A stretch of 64,000 nt of DNA from Marchantia polymorpha subsp. ruderalis (lineage: Eukaryota > Streptophyta > Marchantiopsida > Marchantiales > Marchantiaceae). The position numbers and the translations under genes are program-made. Below the pieces are notes generated by a model. It had not been told where the DNA came from. It made no database searches and saw only the letters and a list, made by a program, of their open reading frames with translations. Where the stretch lies: contig AP031353.1 of NCBI GenBank assembly GCA_037833965.1, forward strand, positions 15,750,501 through 15,814,500, given 5' to 3'. Shown here in pieces: positions 11,650-24,282 of this stretch (position 1 is the stretch's first letter; every line of letters starts with the position of its first letter).

Positions 11650-13790
11650 TCGAGCTGTTTAACAAATTCAAGTTTATTAAAAGAATAATAGACTAGATCT
11701 TGAAACTCTTCAATCTACTCCAGGGTTTTTTGTTTAACGCATGTTGTTGCAGCCATTCTTTTGCCATACGCGTACCCATGATTAACTAACCCATCCTAGT
11801 ATGGCTTTGGCATCATTGCTAGATTTTGATTCTCGCATAGAGATGCAATGTGATGCTCAAGCGTTTGGGACTCAACATACTCTTTCAGGCCAAAAAATTA
11901 TGCGACAACTTGCATCTCAATCTTGCCACTGCTTATGCAATTGCGGCGAACACAATGCACTTTCTTTTCATCTTGTGTTGTTGTTCAAAGCCACTTGATC
12001 ATGCTGATCCGGTATACACCTTGATTAGATTAAAAGCAAGATGGGAATATTTGGACCAACATTGATGATAAACATAGCTGGGTTGATATTACTTATATGA
12101 TGCCATGCTCATTATAAATTGTTTTTCAATGACATAAAACTCCATAAATTTGACTTTCAACCTTTCAAACAATTGTTCATTCTCTTCTGAAGAGTCATGA
12201 CAGCTAGTCAAAAAGCATGGCATTGATCAATAAATGAACTTTTGTTGAACTCGAGCATTTGATCACCATGTACATGCGCAACATTCATTCAAATTTCATG
12301 ATAAAAGTGGTTGCAATAGAAAGCGAACGCGTGAATAGACAAATAGATTGGATCCCATCAATAACAAAGTTGAATTTGCATCTTTTCAAACTCGGACCTG
12401 ATAATACAATAGGGAGATGGAGTAAGATGAATACAAAAATTGTATAGATAACAGTTATCGTCGATGAATCACTTTTGATAATGCCGATGCACATGCAGAT
12501 AGAATCAAACACGTTGATTGCAGAATTGACATCGCATTCCAAGCTATTTTTGTTGATAATGTCAATAAGTCTATACAAAGGTTCAAAATAAACATCAATA
12601 TCTTGCTCTTTACGCTCCCCGTAAATCAAATTTGACATTTGAGTGTATTGAGATAAACGAACATATAGTTCACAATTGATCAACGAAAAGTTGAATAAAA
12701 AAATTTTGAGTACTATTTGTCAAATAAAGAATCATTGAACACTATTTGCCAAACATCTCCTTGCAGAATAAAGTAAAAATATTATATTGGATAGATTTTG
12801 GTTCTTGATGCAGTCTAATACGATTATGATCATCTTGATAACTTATTTGAAATTTGGCAACTTGATCAAATTTTTGCAAAAGTTATTTAATGTATAAACT
12901 CCACGTCCATATGCATAGTCGATGTGACGGTTGTACATCAGTTGATTACAAAAATCTTACATCGCATTGCAATTATAAGAAATAAAAGCTTCCGCAATAT
13001 ACTTTTCAACAAATACAACAATACGATCGAACACCGATCTGACCTTCATACAAATCTCAATGACGGACTACCTCTTGAGGTTTGTTCTCATATATTACAC
13101 AAATCATTAACATGATTGATGATGCAATGATGTTATACATATTCTAAGTCAACATCCATGATAATTATGACTATTGTGGCAAAAAGCAGTTCTCTTGCAC
13201 ATATAACTCTGTTGTTGTGAGTTACACTTTTAAAGTAATTAATTTTTTAGCACATCGAATCACACGATGCTATGATATTGTTGGGAGATAACTCCTTGAA
13301 TAAATCATGTCAAACTCAAAGACCAACATATGGAAGTTCGTAGAGTTTTGATGCATTGCAAAGGCGAACATAGTATTGAGAATTTGCTTTTCATCTTAAT
13401 TGAATCCATGTAATATTTTCTCGTCAATCCAATCAGCAGTAGATGAGCTCTATCTCAAAATTAATTTTGAATGTGTCATGCTCTAAGCAACTAGTATTCA
13501 AATCATTCACTCAAATTGTTCTTCAGATTTAAAATTTATTGATGATGAAATTGTGAAAATATGAATGTTTGTTGTTAACATCTGCAATAAAACAAGTGAA
13601 GCAAGTTGTACTATAATACTAATACTAAACGGAGCACATATAGTGGACACAATTGGTGAGATGAGTTTTCATATTTGACAAAGTTGTAGAGATGTAAGAT
13701 TTACAATGTTTACATTCCCCCTAACAACCTTAAACTTTGTAATCAATCAAAAATTCGACAAAGCGATCCCAATGAGATAATTTCTTGTGA
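11650..13790 (-). mobile_element. Decayed hAT-like DNA transposon
   Basis: Read on the minus strand, 13775-13640 encodes a BED-finger-like stretch: WDRFVEFLIDYKV, then CKHC, then HLTNC, the Cys2...His-Cys spacing found at the N-terminus of hAT transposases. Broken frames of similar composition continue leftward, for example 12683-12285 and about 12200-12060 (SSEENEQLFERLKVKF). Many stops and shifts interrupt them, so no intact transposase remains. I found neither terminal inverted repeats nor an 8-bp target duplication, so the ends are only estimates. The family call rests mainly on the zinc finger. Confidence 0.35.
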
Positions 13791-15631
13791 GTTGTTGAGC
13801 CATCCATTATTCGATCACGATGATGCTTTTTCCAAATGACTCGAATGAGGTGCATTTGTGAATTCTACGCTAATATTGGATTGTTTAGCACTTCAAGTCC
13901 CACTCTCGCCCACGCAGTCTACGAATTAAAATAAGCTTTGTGCTTGTATGTGCTTAAAGCTGAAGGTTGCGATTGAAATTAAGTTGTGCCACACATTGTG
14001 TTGTAATTTTCGAACCTGAAATTGATACACTCTGCCTTATCGACGTGCATGCAATGTTATTGCTGCACACCATCATTTGCGAGAGTCAAGCCTTGCATTT
14101 TAGATGTGAACGACGGAATCAATGCTCCCAATCTTCTAAATTCTACACGATTGCGCCATACTAAACATCTTAAAAATATATATATAAGACTTCTTAAATA
14201 TATGACATCTTAAATACATATGTTAGATAATGTTAGATATCAATGTGATGCTTCATCCATATAAGCATCACATTGACACCTAGTTATATTACAAATTGTG
14301 CATATACAACAAATTTAAAGATATCAACTTTTATCTTATTTAGTTTTACCAAAATGTGTCATTCCTATTTTATGTAACCAAACAAAATATCACTAACATA
14401 TTTTGAATCACTACTTTAATTATCTATCACAAGGTTTTTGGATTTGAATTTCAAAAAAATAAACTTTATGTTTGCAATTGAAACAGCTGAAAAATAAAAT
14501 TTGTTCTAATGATACTTCCTGCTGTGGTTGACCATGTTGCTCGTGAAAATTGCACTTATTTATCAAGTATGGAGCAACATCATTTTCTTTGCAAAAACGG
14601 TTTTTATTTAAATTTAATGAAATCTTGATAGTAATTTTTAATGAATCTGAACCTTTAAATAATTTACACTTCTCATCGTGAGAAGATCATTAAATCTCAA
14701 TTTAATGATAAAATAAAATATAAACTCAAATAAATTCAAAAGATAGTTGATTCATAAAGCATTGTTTCTTATAATTATAATCTATCACTTGAATCTTTAA
14801 CTACGAAGTACCTTTAGCATAAAATTGATAAAAGGAAATTTATTGCAATTCATGAGTATTGTTTATTTCTATTATTTTCTAGAAGTAGAGTAACATTTTT
14901 TGATATTTATATTAGAAATAAATTAATATTAGATTATTCAGAAGACATGTTTTTTCAGAATAATAAACTCATATTCAATTCTATTTTTTTAAAAAAATTA
15001 TATTAAATTATTATATTAAACTGATCTATAAAGTAATATTGAGATGATTTTTTCAATGATAATATATATTATAATTAAAAAAATTCTTTGTGCAAGTCAA
15101 ATAAAATCTTTCTTTTCACATTTTGATTTTTTGGCTGTTAAATTTTTAATTTTTTAGAAAATTGTTTCGTGTCTAACATTTTAATTGAAAAAAAAAATTC
15201 AAAATATTTGATTAAGATCTGTAACTCTTATACTATAAGCAAAAAGTCATAAAAAAATATTCTTACATCAAATGTAGACAGTATGTAAGAAAATTCATAA
15301 ATATAATTTCAGATAGTACAATTTTTAAGTTTAAAAATGAAGTATCAGCATTGTGATTGACGTTTTTACATATCAGAGTTTGATCAAACCTTGACTTTAA
15401 ACACTAGTTCATTATTAAATTATTATTATTTTCCTTACTAGATAGAAATTTTGAATAAAATTATCATGTTGAGTTTGATATTCATGAAATACATACTAGT
15501 CTATTTTTCATTGTAAATATGGATAGAAATTCATGTTGACGGTTGTAAATTTAGACTTAGACATGATGATAAGAAAATTTTAAATATCCAATCATTAAGG
15601 TGAAAATAATTTATACGTATCTTCTATATAT
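13791..15631. other. AT-rich intergenic DNA with one short hairpin
   Basis: Strongly AT-rich, with no supported gene. One clean hairpin, arms 14240-14253 and 14263-14276 (TCAATGTGATGCTT and its complement, 9-nt loop), is the only structure I could pick out. From about 14850 the sequence is dominated by A/T runs. Confidence 0.6.
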
Positions 15632-15639
15632 AAAATTAA
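15632..15639. repeat. Left target-site duplication AAAATTAA
   Basis: The 8-bp AAAATTAA directly abuts the left GGGAGCC end of the foldback element and is repeated exactly after its right end at 16234-16241. This is the footprint expected of cut-and-paste insertion. Confidence 0.8.
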
Positions 15640-16233
15640 GGGAGCCGCTAACCAGCACTCACCTTTGGCTAACCCCTAGGCTCGTTTTCGAGGCCTGTGA
15701 TTGGCTGGAACCATTCAATATTATCACGAAAAAATAATTTGCCGCCGCCAGAAAACCATTTTTGTATTAAATATTATATGAGCTATTGTCTATCTATCTT
15801 CTTCAATATCAGAGAGATGCGGGAGGTGTGGACTTCAAATTCTTTGCAATGAACAACCTGAACAACTTGGAACTACTTGGGGAGCGTGTGTTTGCCACCC
15901 TAGACGAAGCTCGTGCGGCAGTAGACTCTCAACTGCAAGATGAGGGCTTTGTTTTGACTATCAAGCATACAAGGTCATTGACTGTTCAGGTTGTTCATTG
16001 CAAAGAGATTGAAGTACACACCTCCCGCATCTCTCTGATATTGAAGAAGATAGATAGACAATAGCTCAAATAATATTTAATACAAAAATGGTTTTCTGGC
16101 GCCGGCAAATTATTTTTTTGTGATAATATTGAATGGTTCCAGCCAATCACAGGTCTCGAAAACGAGCCTAGGGGTTCTATATAGACAGGGTGAGTGGTGG
16201 TTAGCCAAAGGTGAGTGCTCGTTAGCGGCTCCC
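15640..16233. mobile_element. Foldback (MULE-like) element, long terminal inverted repeats
   Basis: The ends are GGGAGCCGCTAAC... and ...GTTAGCGGCTCCC. Each arm runs about 190 bp inward: the left arm passes through CTCACCTTTGGCTAACC, an ATTGGCTGGAACCATT block and a TATCTTCTTCAATATC block, and the right arm repeats these in reverse complement with a few differences, including a short extra stretch near 16178-16198. A central segment of about 180 bp separates the arms. It is flanked by the 8-bp duplication AAAATTAA. Long inverted arms, an 8-bp duplication and an internal FAR1/MULE-type domain point to a non-autonomous Mutator-like element; hAT also makes 8-bp duplications. High arm identity suggests it is fairly young, or that the arms have been homogenised. 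Confidence 0.85.
15849..16064 (+). CDS. Small ORF with MULE/FAR1-like N-terminal domain
   Basis: Seventy-one residues from the first in-frame ATG; the frame is open from 15786 without an ATG. The core, VFATLDEARAAVDSQLQDEG followed by FVLTIKHTRSLTVQVVHC, matches the general pattern of the N-terminal DNA-binding domain of Mutator-like transposases and FAR1/FHY3 proteins (a 'F.sleeA..a...y....gF.......s....v..C' arrangement). The C-terminal third is encoded by the right inverted arm. No catalytic DDE domain is present, so it is a fragment or captured domain, not a working transposase. Expression is unknown. Confidence 0.5.
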   Translation: MNNLNNLELLGERVFATLDEARAAVDSQLQDEGFVLTIKHTRSLTVQVVHCKEIEVHTSRISLILKKIDRQ

Positions 16234-16241
16234 AAAATTAA
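16234..16241. repeat. Right target-site duplication AAAATTAA
   Basis: Exact copy of the octamer at 15632-15639, immediately after the right GGCTCCC end of the foldback element. Confidence 0.8.
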
Positions 16242-19200
16242 TTATATACATGAAATTTTATATTCATATCAATTAACAGTGTTTTTCTTTTAAATTTTTT
16301 TAAAATGAGTATATTTTCCTCACCATTTTTTATGAAGCTTAAACATGGATCTACTTCAACAATGTTATGTCTCGGTCAATATTTGAGAATAAAAACACTA
16401 TAACAATCGGATTACTTTTACTTTGAATATTTTGTTCAGTGGATTAGGATTTGCGAAGGGATACCCGCAACTGCACACTGGAATCCTTTTTCAAGGGAGC
16501 ATCAGATGTAGTGATTGAAAAAGTATACTAGAATGAAAGAAACATGAATTAAAGAAGAGTTTGGGAGTCGAGATTTGAGCAGAACGTGTTTTGGGTGTAG
16601 CTATAGGCGGGCCAAGAGCTGAGGTCGCGCCATGTACAATTCATACTGAATTGTCATTGGAAGAATATAATCAGTTCACGTTTTCAGATTTTCCATTATA
16701 ACAGGCTCCGTCTAGTGAACTTGAGTCTAGGCTCTCGTGAGCCGTAATAAGTATGACATTTAAGGGTTTTCAACCGGGTCACGTCATCACCCTTGCCTAA
16801 ACTATGGCCATTAATTTCCCTATCTTTACTTTCACCTAAATCGTTGTTAATGGCAGGGCACTGCAGGTTTGCATATTCCTTTTGCTTTCGATTCTTTGAC
16901 TACTGCCCAAACTGCCCTGATTTTGGTAAGATCCCCTTTCTCTCTGGACTAAAGCCTAATTTTTTTGATGATTATTTCTGCTCATTGAATTTTTCTGGCC
17001 CTCTTAGAGTTCGTTTCTCCCTTCGTTCATGGAAATAATATAACACGAGGTACTTAGAGGAAAAAATTAGCTAGAATTTGAGAAGTATGTGTATTCGGCT
17101 ACGAGAATTAACCCAAGTTAATGTTTTCTCAGCGTTGAAAGAGTATGGAAATAAGTTCGATACAACGTCATGATCAGATTGGATGTAGGAAATTGCACTG
17201 ATACATTCAGTATAAAGGGATAATGCCGATTGTTCTTCAGACACTTTTCTCATGCTGCCAAACTTCGGAATTTCTGGAGCTTATCATAGATTCTTATAAT
17301 CCTGGAATTGTCAGGTCGGATCGGGTGCTGAAGTGATCCCATCAGTAAGGGTACATGTTTTGATGACCCGGAGGAGGAGCAGGACATTGAACTGAAGTTG
17401 GGTTTCTGAAACATACATGAACTAGTCAGGAACTAAGGGAATGTACACAGGTCTGAGAGATCTCTGTAATTCCACAGCTTGGACTCCCTGAGTCCAATGC
17501 ACTGCCCGAGCTGCCAATTGATTCTTCAGGCAGGAGTGCCCTCAACTCCCCTGTTGACAACATATATCTGACAGCGTGATTTGAGCTAGATCATGGATTC
17601 GGTGAGGGTTCTTCGTTAAGTACAGACAAGTACTCCACTACTTGTTGCACACCAACTTCCTGATCACGGCGCTTGATTGATGAGTGGACATCATGCTGAT
17701 TTGCAACTCATGATGTGGTTCACGCTTTTGAGGTCAAGGGAGTAAAGAGAGCAAGGAGCAGTGTATTACATAATAAAGCATAAAACCTGTGACTTCTGTC
17801 CCAGTTGACCTCGTTATAATGATTATCAGCTGCAATCAAATATGTAATCAATGGAGGATCCGATTTGTCCACATTTAGTCTATATACGGTTTGTACTCAG
17901 ACGGACCAAACTAGGCTACAGTCGATTTCTCCTCAGCGTATTGTCTTCTTCCTGTTTCGGGTATGGACCTGAAATCAATGAACCATTTGAAACTTTCGGA
18001 TCCACGCACTCGCATTAGGATCTGAATAGTCTTCTTGCGCTAGAAGTCTGTGCGTTTCCCATGCACATAATAAACGTCATAATTTTGTCTGTAAATTGTA
18101 ATATCTTCTCATTTAAGCTACTCCAAATAATAAAAATCTTCCTCTTTTTTCCAGATGTTCTACTACTGGTTCATGTTTAAATGGAAATAGTTCAACTGTT
18201 CAGCTTTTTAACACCATAGTCCTTCAACTGTTCAAGTTTGAAGTAGTTTGCATTCCATCTGAACCGTAGGGAATTATTGTTTCACCAAATTGGTGAAGAA
18301 GAAATTTTTAATCTGATGTCTAAACGAAGGAGCTAGGAATAGAAAGAGAGGTAGAGTAATGGGAGGGCAAGTAGGAATGAGGATTTTCTAGTGCTTTTGA
18401 AGACAACAACATGAGTACATGTCCATTTGCAGTAATTTGTACTCAAGGTTTGAATAGTCAAAAGATGTCTGATTGATCCAAAGTGCATTACCATATTTAA
18501 ATTAATATTAAAATATTTATAAGGAAATTCAAATCTTCACTTGTTTTAATATGAACAAAAATATATATTGTTTTTATACAAGCCCATTATCATGTTTTTT
18601 TCATTTTAGCTTCATTCTGAACAAACCTGTGTGTCAAAAGATGTTGTTTCACCTCAAGTTTGATATGCGTTACTGTTTTATTTTCTGCATAAATTTTTCG
18701 CATTTTTTCAAAAACTCGAACATAAATATAATTTTCAAATACATATTTTTATAAATGAATATTCAAAATTATTATTATTTGACCAACAAATTGCGAAGTA
18801 GATGTTTTTATAATTTTCTTATCAACTTCATTTTATTGCTAGTTGATATAGAGATTAATACATTTCATATTGTTATTTTAGAGCGTCACATCTGAATCAT
18901 AAATATTTGAATAGATTTGATTTATTATTTTCTTAATTAAAAATCAAACTAATTTTACTTAATTATGTCAATAAGAAAACCAGTAGCTATTACTCAGTAT
19001 AACGTTGAAATAAGAATAAAATTCTTAAATCTTAAAAATTGAACTATAAATCTTGATTCAAGTTTTAATCAAATTTAAAATTTAGTCTTAAAAAAATTGG
19101 AACTTGAAATTTTCGGAATAAAAATAAGAAATTTGATTGATTTAAGAAATTGTGAAATAAAATATATATTTAAAAAAAACTAAAGATACATATAATCACT

Positions 19201-20695
19201 TTAATACATGTCCAACACATTTAATTTTTACAAAATTTTATAGAAAATAATAATTAATAATTGTAGATAAAATAGCGTATGGATACAGGTATTATTTATT
19301 TATGCAAGTAGTTAGTCATTAATACACATAAACGTGTGACGACATTCCTTTATATATAAATTAACCTGGATTTTACAATTCTTGCACTTCCGGCTCAGCA
19401 CACAATACGTGGTGGTGAAAGTTATCAAAAGATTTTCTCACGTCCTGGTCGAGAAGCCAGTGTACGTCCTTCCAACGGCAAAGAATTTGTTCAGGCGATG
19501 AGTGGGCACTTTTTCCGGATCTGAATGCGTGGAATAAGTTGCTAAAACCAACTTGGTGATCCAGTCTTAAATCATGTCATTAAATGGAGACTGTCACCGC
19601 AACAACATAACCTTCCAAGATATTCCCAACAAATATTTTGAAGGCCTATTGAAATATCTTGTCCCGGGCAGATGCTATAGTGAGAGGGCGTCGCTACCCC
19701 CTTACTGTACTAAAATCTTCTTTGAACAATTGACAACAGTAAATTACCATGGAATTTACAACTTCGTAGTTAATTAAATGAAGTCAAAAAGCATTAAATT
19801 CTATAAATCATGAAAAAATACAATATATCATTTAAATTAGTGATAATATGAATTTGCTGATGATCAATAGGTTCATCCCAAGCGAGTAATTGGTTGCACT
19901 TTTGGATTTTAGATTTTGCTTCTTCTTCAAGAACAATTTGGTAATTGGTTATATTTAAGCTATGAATATCAATTTTAAGAAAGCTTTGAATAGAAATTGT
20001 GAGTTGAAAGTTGCATAAAAATTATATTCTTTTATAAATATTTTTTACAAAATAAAATACAAACTTGTTTCATTTTTTTTCCCTCAAATGATAAGTATAG
20101 TAATTTTATCCAAAGTAAGTATACAGTGTACAGTATACAATTTTATCAGAAAGTAACTATATTTTTTAATTGTATTTCACTTCATGCAACATGGATGTAA
20201 TTCATCCAAAACTTATGAAATGTTTTTTAATAAACCTTCCATACGTCATGAAAATTGATTTCCACCTAACAATATAAATTTTCAAATAAGTTTACATTGC
20301 CACGCCAATATTTGTTGAGTCAAAAATTTAATTATCAAAGGACTAGATTGAATTTGCATTCAACGTAATCAGATCAAAAGTACTTTAATTTTTTTATAAA
20401 TTTTTTGTACACGATTAAAAAAAATGTTTTAATAAAAAATTTCAATAATATCAAAATCATTTTTCAATATTCATATCTCATCAGATTATTTTTGGGTCTT
20501 TTTTTATTCATCTTTTTTTCATTATATTCATATTCATGAAAGACATTGAATTTTTCACTATTGTATTTTGTTTGAATGTCTAATGTAACTTTTTAATTAA
20601 ATAATCACTAATAATTTGTTCGTTTTTCTTTATTGATACGATGAAATCACACAATTAGATTTTTTAAAATTAAAATAATACATCTTATTTGAGTA
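16242..20695. other. Intergenic DNA, no supported gene
   Basis: Between 16440 and 18450 the composition is closer to genic DNA, and two short peptide-like stretches appear near 17350-17400 (DDPEEEQDIELKLG) and 17478-17575 (LGLPESNALPELP, ALNSPVDN), but I could not assemble them into a gene. From 18480 to 20700 the sequence is very AT-rich, with no recognisable feature. Confidence 0.45.
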
Positions 20696-20752
20696 TTTTA
20701 TCTCACATATTGCATTTAAATGATCTATTTACATGCAATATGTGAGATAAAA
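20696..20752. repeat. Perfect 20-bp hairpin
   Basis: Arms at 20696-20715 (TTTTATCTCACATATTGCAT) and 20733-20752 are exact reverse complements with a 17-nt loop. It stands alone in AT-rich DNA, with no adjoining gene, so a terminator role is not indicated. Confidence 0.8.
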
Positions 20753-21040
20753 ATATATGAAATATCAGTATATAATATAAATCTATATTAAAATTTTTTA
20801 TATATACATTTGAGTTATGTAGAGACACTTGTACTATTTTATATGAAAAAATTTATGTGAAGTTGTAAGTTGAGTGATGAAGAAAAACATAAGATGAAGA
20901 GATTTTCGACTAGCTGGAACATGTTGAGGTCTATCATCCTATGATTTAAGAAATGAAAACACATAGTTTATCAACATTATGTTGATGATTTCTGATGACA
21001 TCTGTTATATCACTATACTATAAGATTATACAAGAGATGT

Positions 21041-21317
21041 ACTTTATGGACCAACAATTCATTAATTTTTTCTAAATATATTCCATAATTATTTATATTG
21101 CAAAGGTTTTTACTGTTGCCTAGCAATGTTGCATGCTGGTGCTCTTGATTCAATCACGTGTTTGTATTTTTCCACTCATGTAAACTATTCTTTGTGAGCA
21201 CTAAGTTACATCTAAGCTTAAATTGTCAATCAATATTTTCATTTCATTAGTATGTGATGAATTTTGAAACTTAACAAGGATTTATATGTTTTCGTGAATT
21301 GTTGGTCCATAAAAAGT
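21041..21317. mobile_element. Possible small inverted-repeat element (MITE-like)
   Basis: The left end ACTTTATGGACCAACAATTC (21041-21060) recurs in reverse complement at the right end (21296-21317), with two extra A residues there. The 277-bp span has no coding capacity. I see no clear target duplication, so this may be a MITE or a chance-preserved inverted repeat. Confidence 0.5.
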
Positions 21318-23500
21318 TCCATGCTACTCATAATGTTCATAGGAATATGATGTTTTTCTGGTTTCTGTGAAAATTATTCATAATATGTTGGTTGGTGATG
21401 TATTTTGTAGTAGGTATAACTATTCATACTCAATGAGAATCAAACATTTAAACTAGGGAGCGGCTAGTTATCTCTTTGTTTGTGCTTATTATCTCTCATA
21501 CTAGAAAAACCAGCGGCTCGAGCTCCATGTTAGTTCTTTCCATCGCACACGAACAAAGTCTTCTCTCGTTTCTGAAGCATTCAAGGAAACTTACGCTCTC
21601 CATATGGACGAATCGGTGCTTTTGATGTACACGTTATTGGAGAATAGAATAATGAGGAACTAAGCTACAAGGTACAAGCTACTCCATCTAGAATCTGTTC
21701 CTGGCACTTCAAAAGAACTAAGTCATTGCTTGAGACCCTTCATTTTTGTAGGGTGAGTGATAAGTAACATAAACTGATTTATAACTAGAAGTTGCTCCAA
21801 ACTATACAATTATGCCAAAACTCCTATATTTTTTGGCTTCTAGATTGGACTTTATACTTGGTTCAAGAAGACTAGAGTGATGTTGTGACTACAACTTACA
21901 TACATCATCTTTTCTGGCTGGTTTATCATACACTTTGATTGGTGGCGAGTGAAGCTACATTAGCTAAAGGCTCGAAGCATATATAAAATAATCCATTTCA
22001 ACAAATTCGTTATATGTAAGAGAGTATGCAAGAGATTTTAAATTGAGCGATAAGATGTATCACTCTTTTCAAAAACACAATTTAAGGCCTGTAAAACCTG
22101 TAGGTAAAAATTTATCGTCATTTTACAAGGATAATTATTATTACAATTTATGAATAAAAGTCGGTTCAAGAGATGAATCTCAGCATGCTCATTCACGTAA
22201 GTTGTAAAATATTTGAAGCAGATTGTTAGTATGTCTAATTGTTAATGATGTAGGTTGTAAAATATTTCAATTATGAAGTTAGCATATTTCATGTGGAATT
22301 TTATAAATTTTCACTGGGATAACATTGGTACTGGTTTCATCTTATCCCTTTGAATTCATCTATCTAGAATTTGATATTAAATGTTTACTTTTTTTTTGGA
22401 TTTCTTGTTGTGGCTACTTCGGTTATTCCTTAAGAAGTAAAAGCATAAAGATAATCTTCCTTGCGATATGGTAGTTATTCCGAAAATATATATATAATAA
22501 TATCCTAGTTATTCCGAAAAGTGTTCGAACTTTGTGCCTTGGAATACATACATTGAAATTTGGAGAAAGAGACAATCTCAAAATGGAAACCAAGTCGACA
22601 GTCAAGTGCAACTCTACCAAGGGGAGCCGTACAACCATTATGTCATACGTGTGGATTTGGTTTACAGTCGCCTTTTCACACAATACAATATCTTCTATAA
22701 AATTATCCCCAAAAAAAATTTGTAAAAGTATACAGTAGTTCGGGTGGTTAATGCCCTTCCTGTATTCTATATGCTTGATTCTATGTCGTTGTCTTTTTCT
22801 TCTTCTTCCTGTGGCTCAAAAAGCAGAGACACACATAAGTATGGAGCGACGTCCAGTCGCAATGGCTCAGCTTCTGAGCTGCACGAGCCTCAACCAATGC
22901 ATATGAGACAGGTAGGATCAAACCGGTTAGGCAATTATACTTTCACGGTCGGGCCTGTGGATAGTGGTGGTGGTTAGCTTGCAGTAACAATCGACCAGCT
23001 TTTCACAGTAGGCCAGCTTTTCGAGGGAGGTAGATGCATAAATCTCAGACCATGGTCCAACTCTGGACCACAGTTGAGGACATGTTGACCTATACGGTGA
23101 TGTACAATACAACAAAGGACAGTAGTTCTCTCACAGAGGGCTCATGAACTTTCACAAACTTCGGTGAGCGAACTTACTCGAGCCGAATAATGTTATGAAC
23201 ATGCAGTAACTGTGGCCACACGTACTGTACAGTAGATAACACAATACCTCTTCGACGTTGTCCATCTGCAACGTCGTAGCAGATACGGAGAGTATTCTCC
23301 GCCTGGATCACGTACCATGGCGCCGGGTAATCTACGGTAAGTTTTCTTCGGTCTAAAGGTGCCACATGAGTTCAGAGTGTTCAGCGCAGCGACGACTAAG
23401 TAATTAAGACGCCTGCTCCAGCATCCCTCCATTAGGCCACCTGGGCCCATCTATCTGCGCGCCGTCTTTCTCCCCTAACGCTTGGGCAGTACTTATTGTC
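21318..23500. other. Intergenic DNA upstream of the plantacyanin gene
   Basis: No supported gene. A short stretch near 21458-21530 begins GGGAGCGGCTAGTT and contains AGCGGCTCGAGCTCC, faintly like the foldback element's ends at 15640, but I could not define an element. The last few hundred bases (about 23200-23500) rise in GC and should hold the plantacyanin promoter. Confidence 0.4.
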
Positions 23501-23629
23501 ATCCGCCCCTTGTGTATCTCCTTCACACGCACTTCGGAGTGCATTTCTCTTCCCAAGAACTTGTCTTTGTTATCTCAGCTGCAGCTCTCTAAGCCGTCGC
23601 GTGCCCCAGCTCTTCGCGTGTTTCCAGTG

Positions 23630-24282
23630 ATGTCGACTTCAATGTCTCGCTCTGGCCAGGGAAGTGGCAATGCTGTTCGTGTGCTCGCCACGGTCCTATG
23701 TGCTATCCTTCTGGTCGAGTGTATCTCGGCTGCTAGCATATCTGTCGGAGGAAATTCCGGATGGATTCTGAACGGCCAAAAGTACGCGAACTTGAAGCTG
23801 AAATCAAAAGACGTCGCTGGTAAGTGTGTCGTTTTTCTCTCTTGACTTACACATGAATGTCATGATGCTGAGCTCCTGACTGGTGAGGATGTGGTATTCG
23901 TTCTCATTCCCCGTGTGTGCGACAGAGGACCATTGTCTCGCGATGGGCTTGTTGTGTGGAGTTTGACGGCTTAGATACGGGTTACTCCCGTCATGCCCAC
24001 ATTGTGTGTTGTCTTTGATGTAGACTCATAGTGAGACGTGCTGACTTACGCCCTTACGTGTTTCCAATTACGCTTGCAGTGTTTAAATACAGAGCCGGTG
24101 AGCACAATGTCGTTCAGGTCAGCAAGGCCGATTACGACAGCTGCAGCTCCAGGAAGCCTATCAAGACTTACTCGTCTGGTAACGACAAGGTGTCTTTGAA
24201 GCCAGGTACTTACTACTTCATCTGCGGCATCGGAAATCATTGCAAGAACAATATGAAGGTGACCATCAGTGTGTCCAAGTGA
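23630..24282 (+). CDS. Plantacyanin (blue copper phytocyanin)
   Basis: A secreted type I copper protein, thought to carry electrons at the cell surface (family knowledge). Exons 23630-23819 and 24080-24282, with a GTAAGT donor and GCTTGCAG acceptor, give 130 residues. An N-terminal hydrophobic stretch (VLATVLCAILLVECISAA) is a signal peptide. The mature domain starts ISVGGNSGWILN. All four copper ligands are visible: His72 (GEHNVV), Cys112, His117 and Met122 (CGIGNHCKNNMK). The expected disulfide would join Cys85 and Cys118. There is no Pro/Ser-rich arabinogalactan tail or GPI signal, so it is a plantacyanin rather than an early-nodulin-like protein. The single intron sits where phytocyanin introns usually sit. 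An ATG at 23642 is an alternative start. Confidence 0.93.

Noticed and set aside
15786-15848. Upstream extension of the foldback ORF
   Set aside because: The frame is open from 15786 but begins with TTG; no ATG precedes 15849, so I used the ATG.
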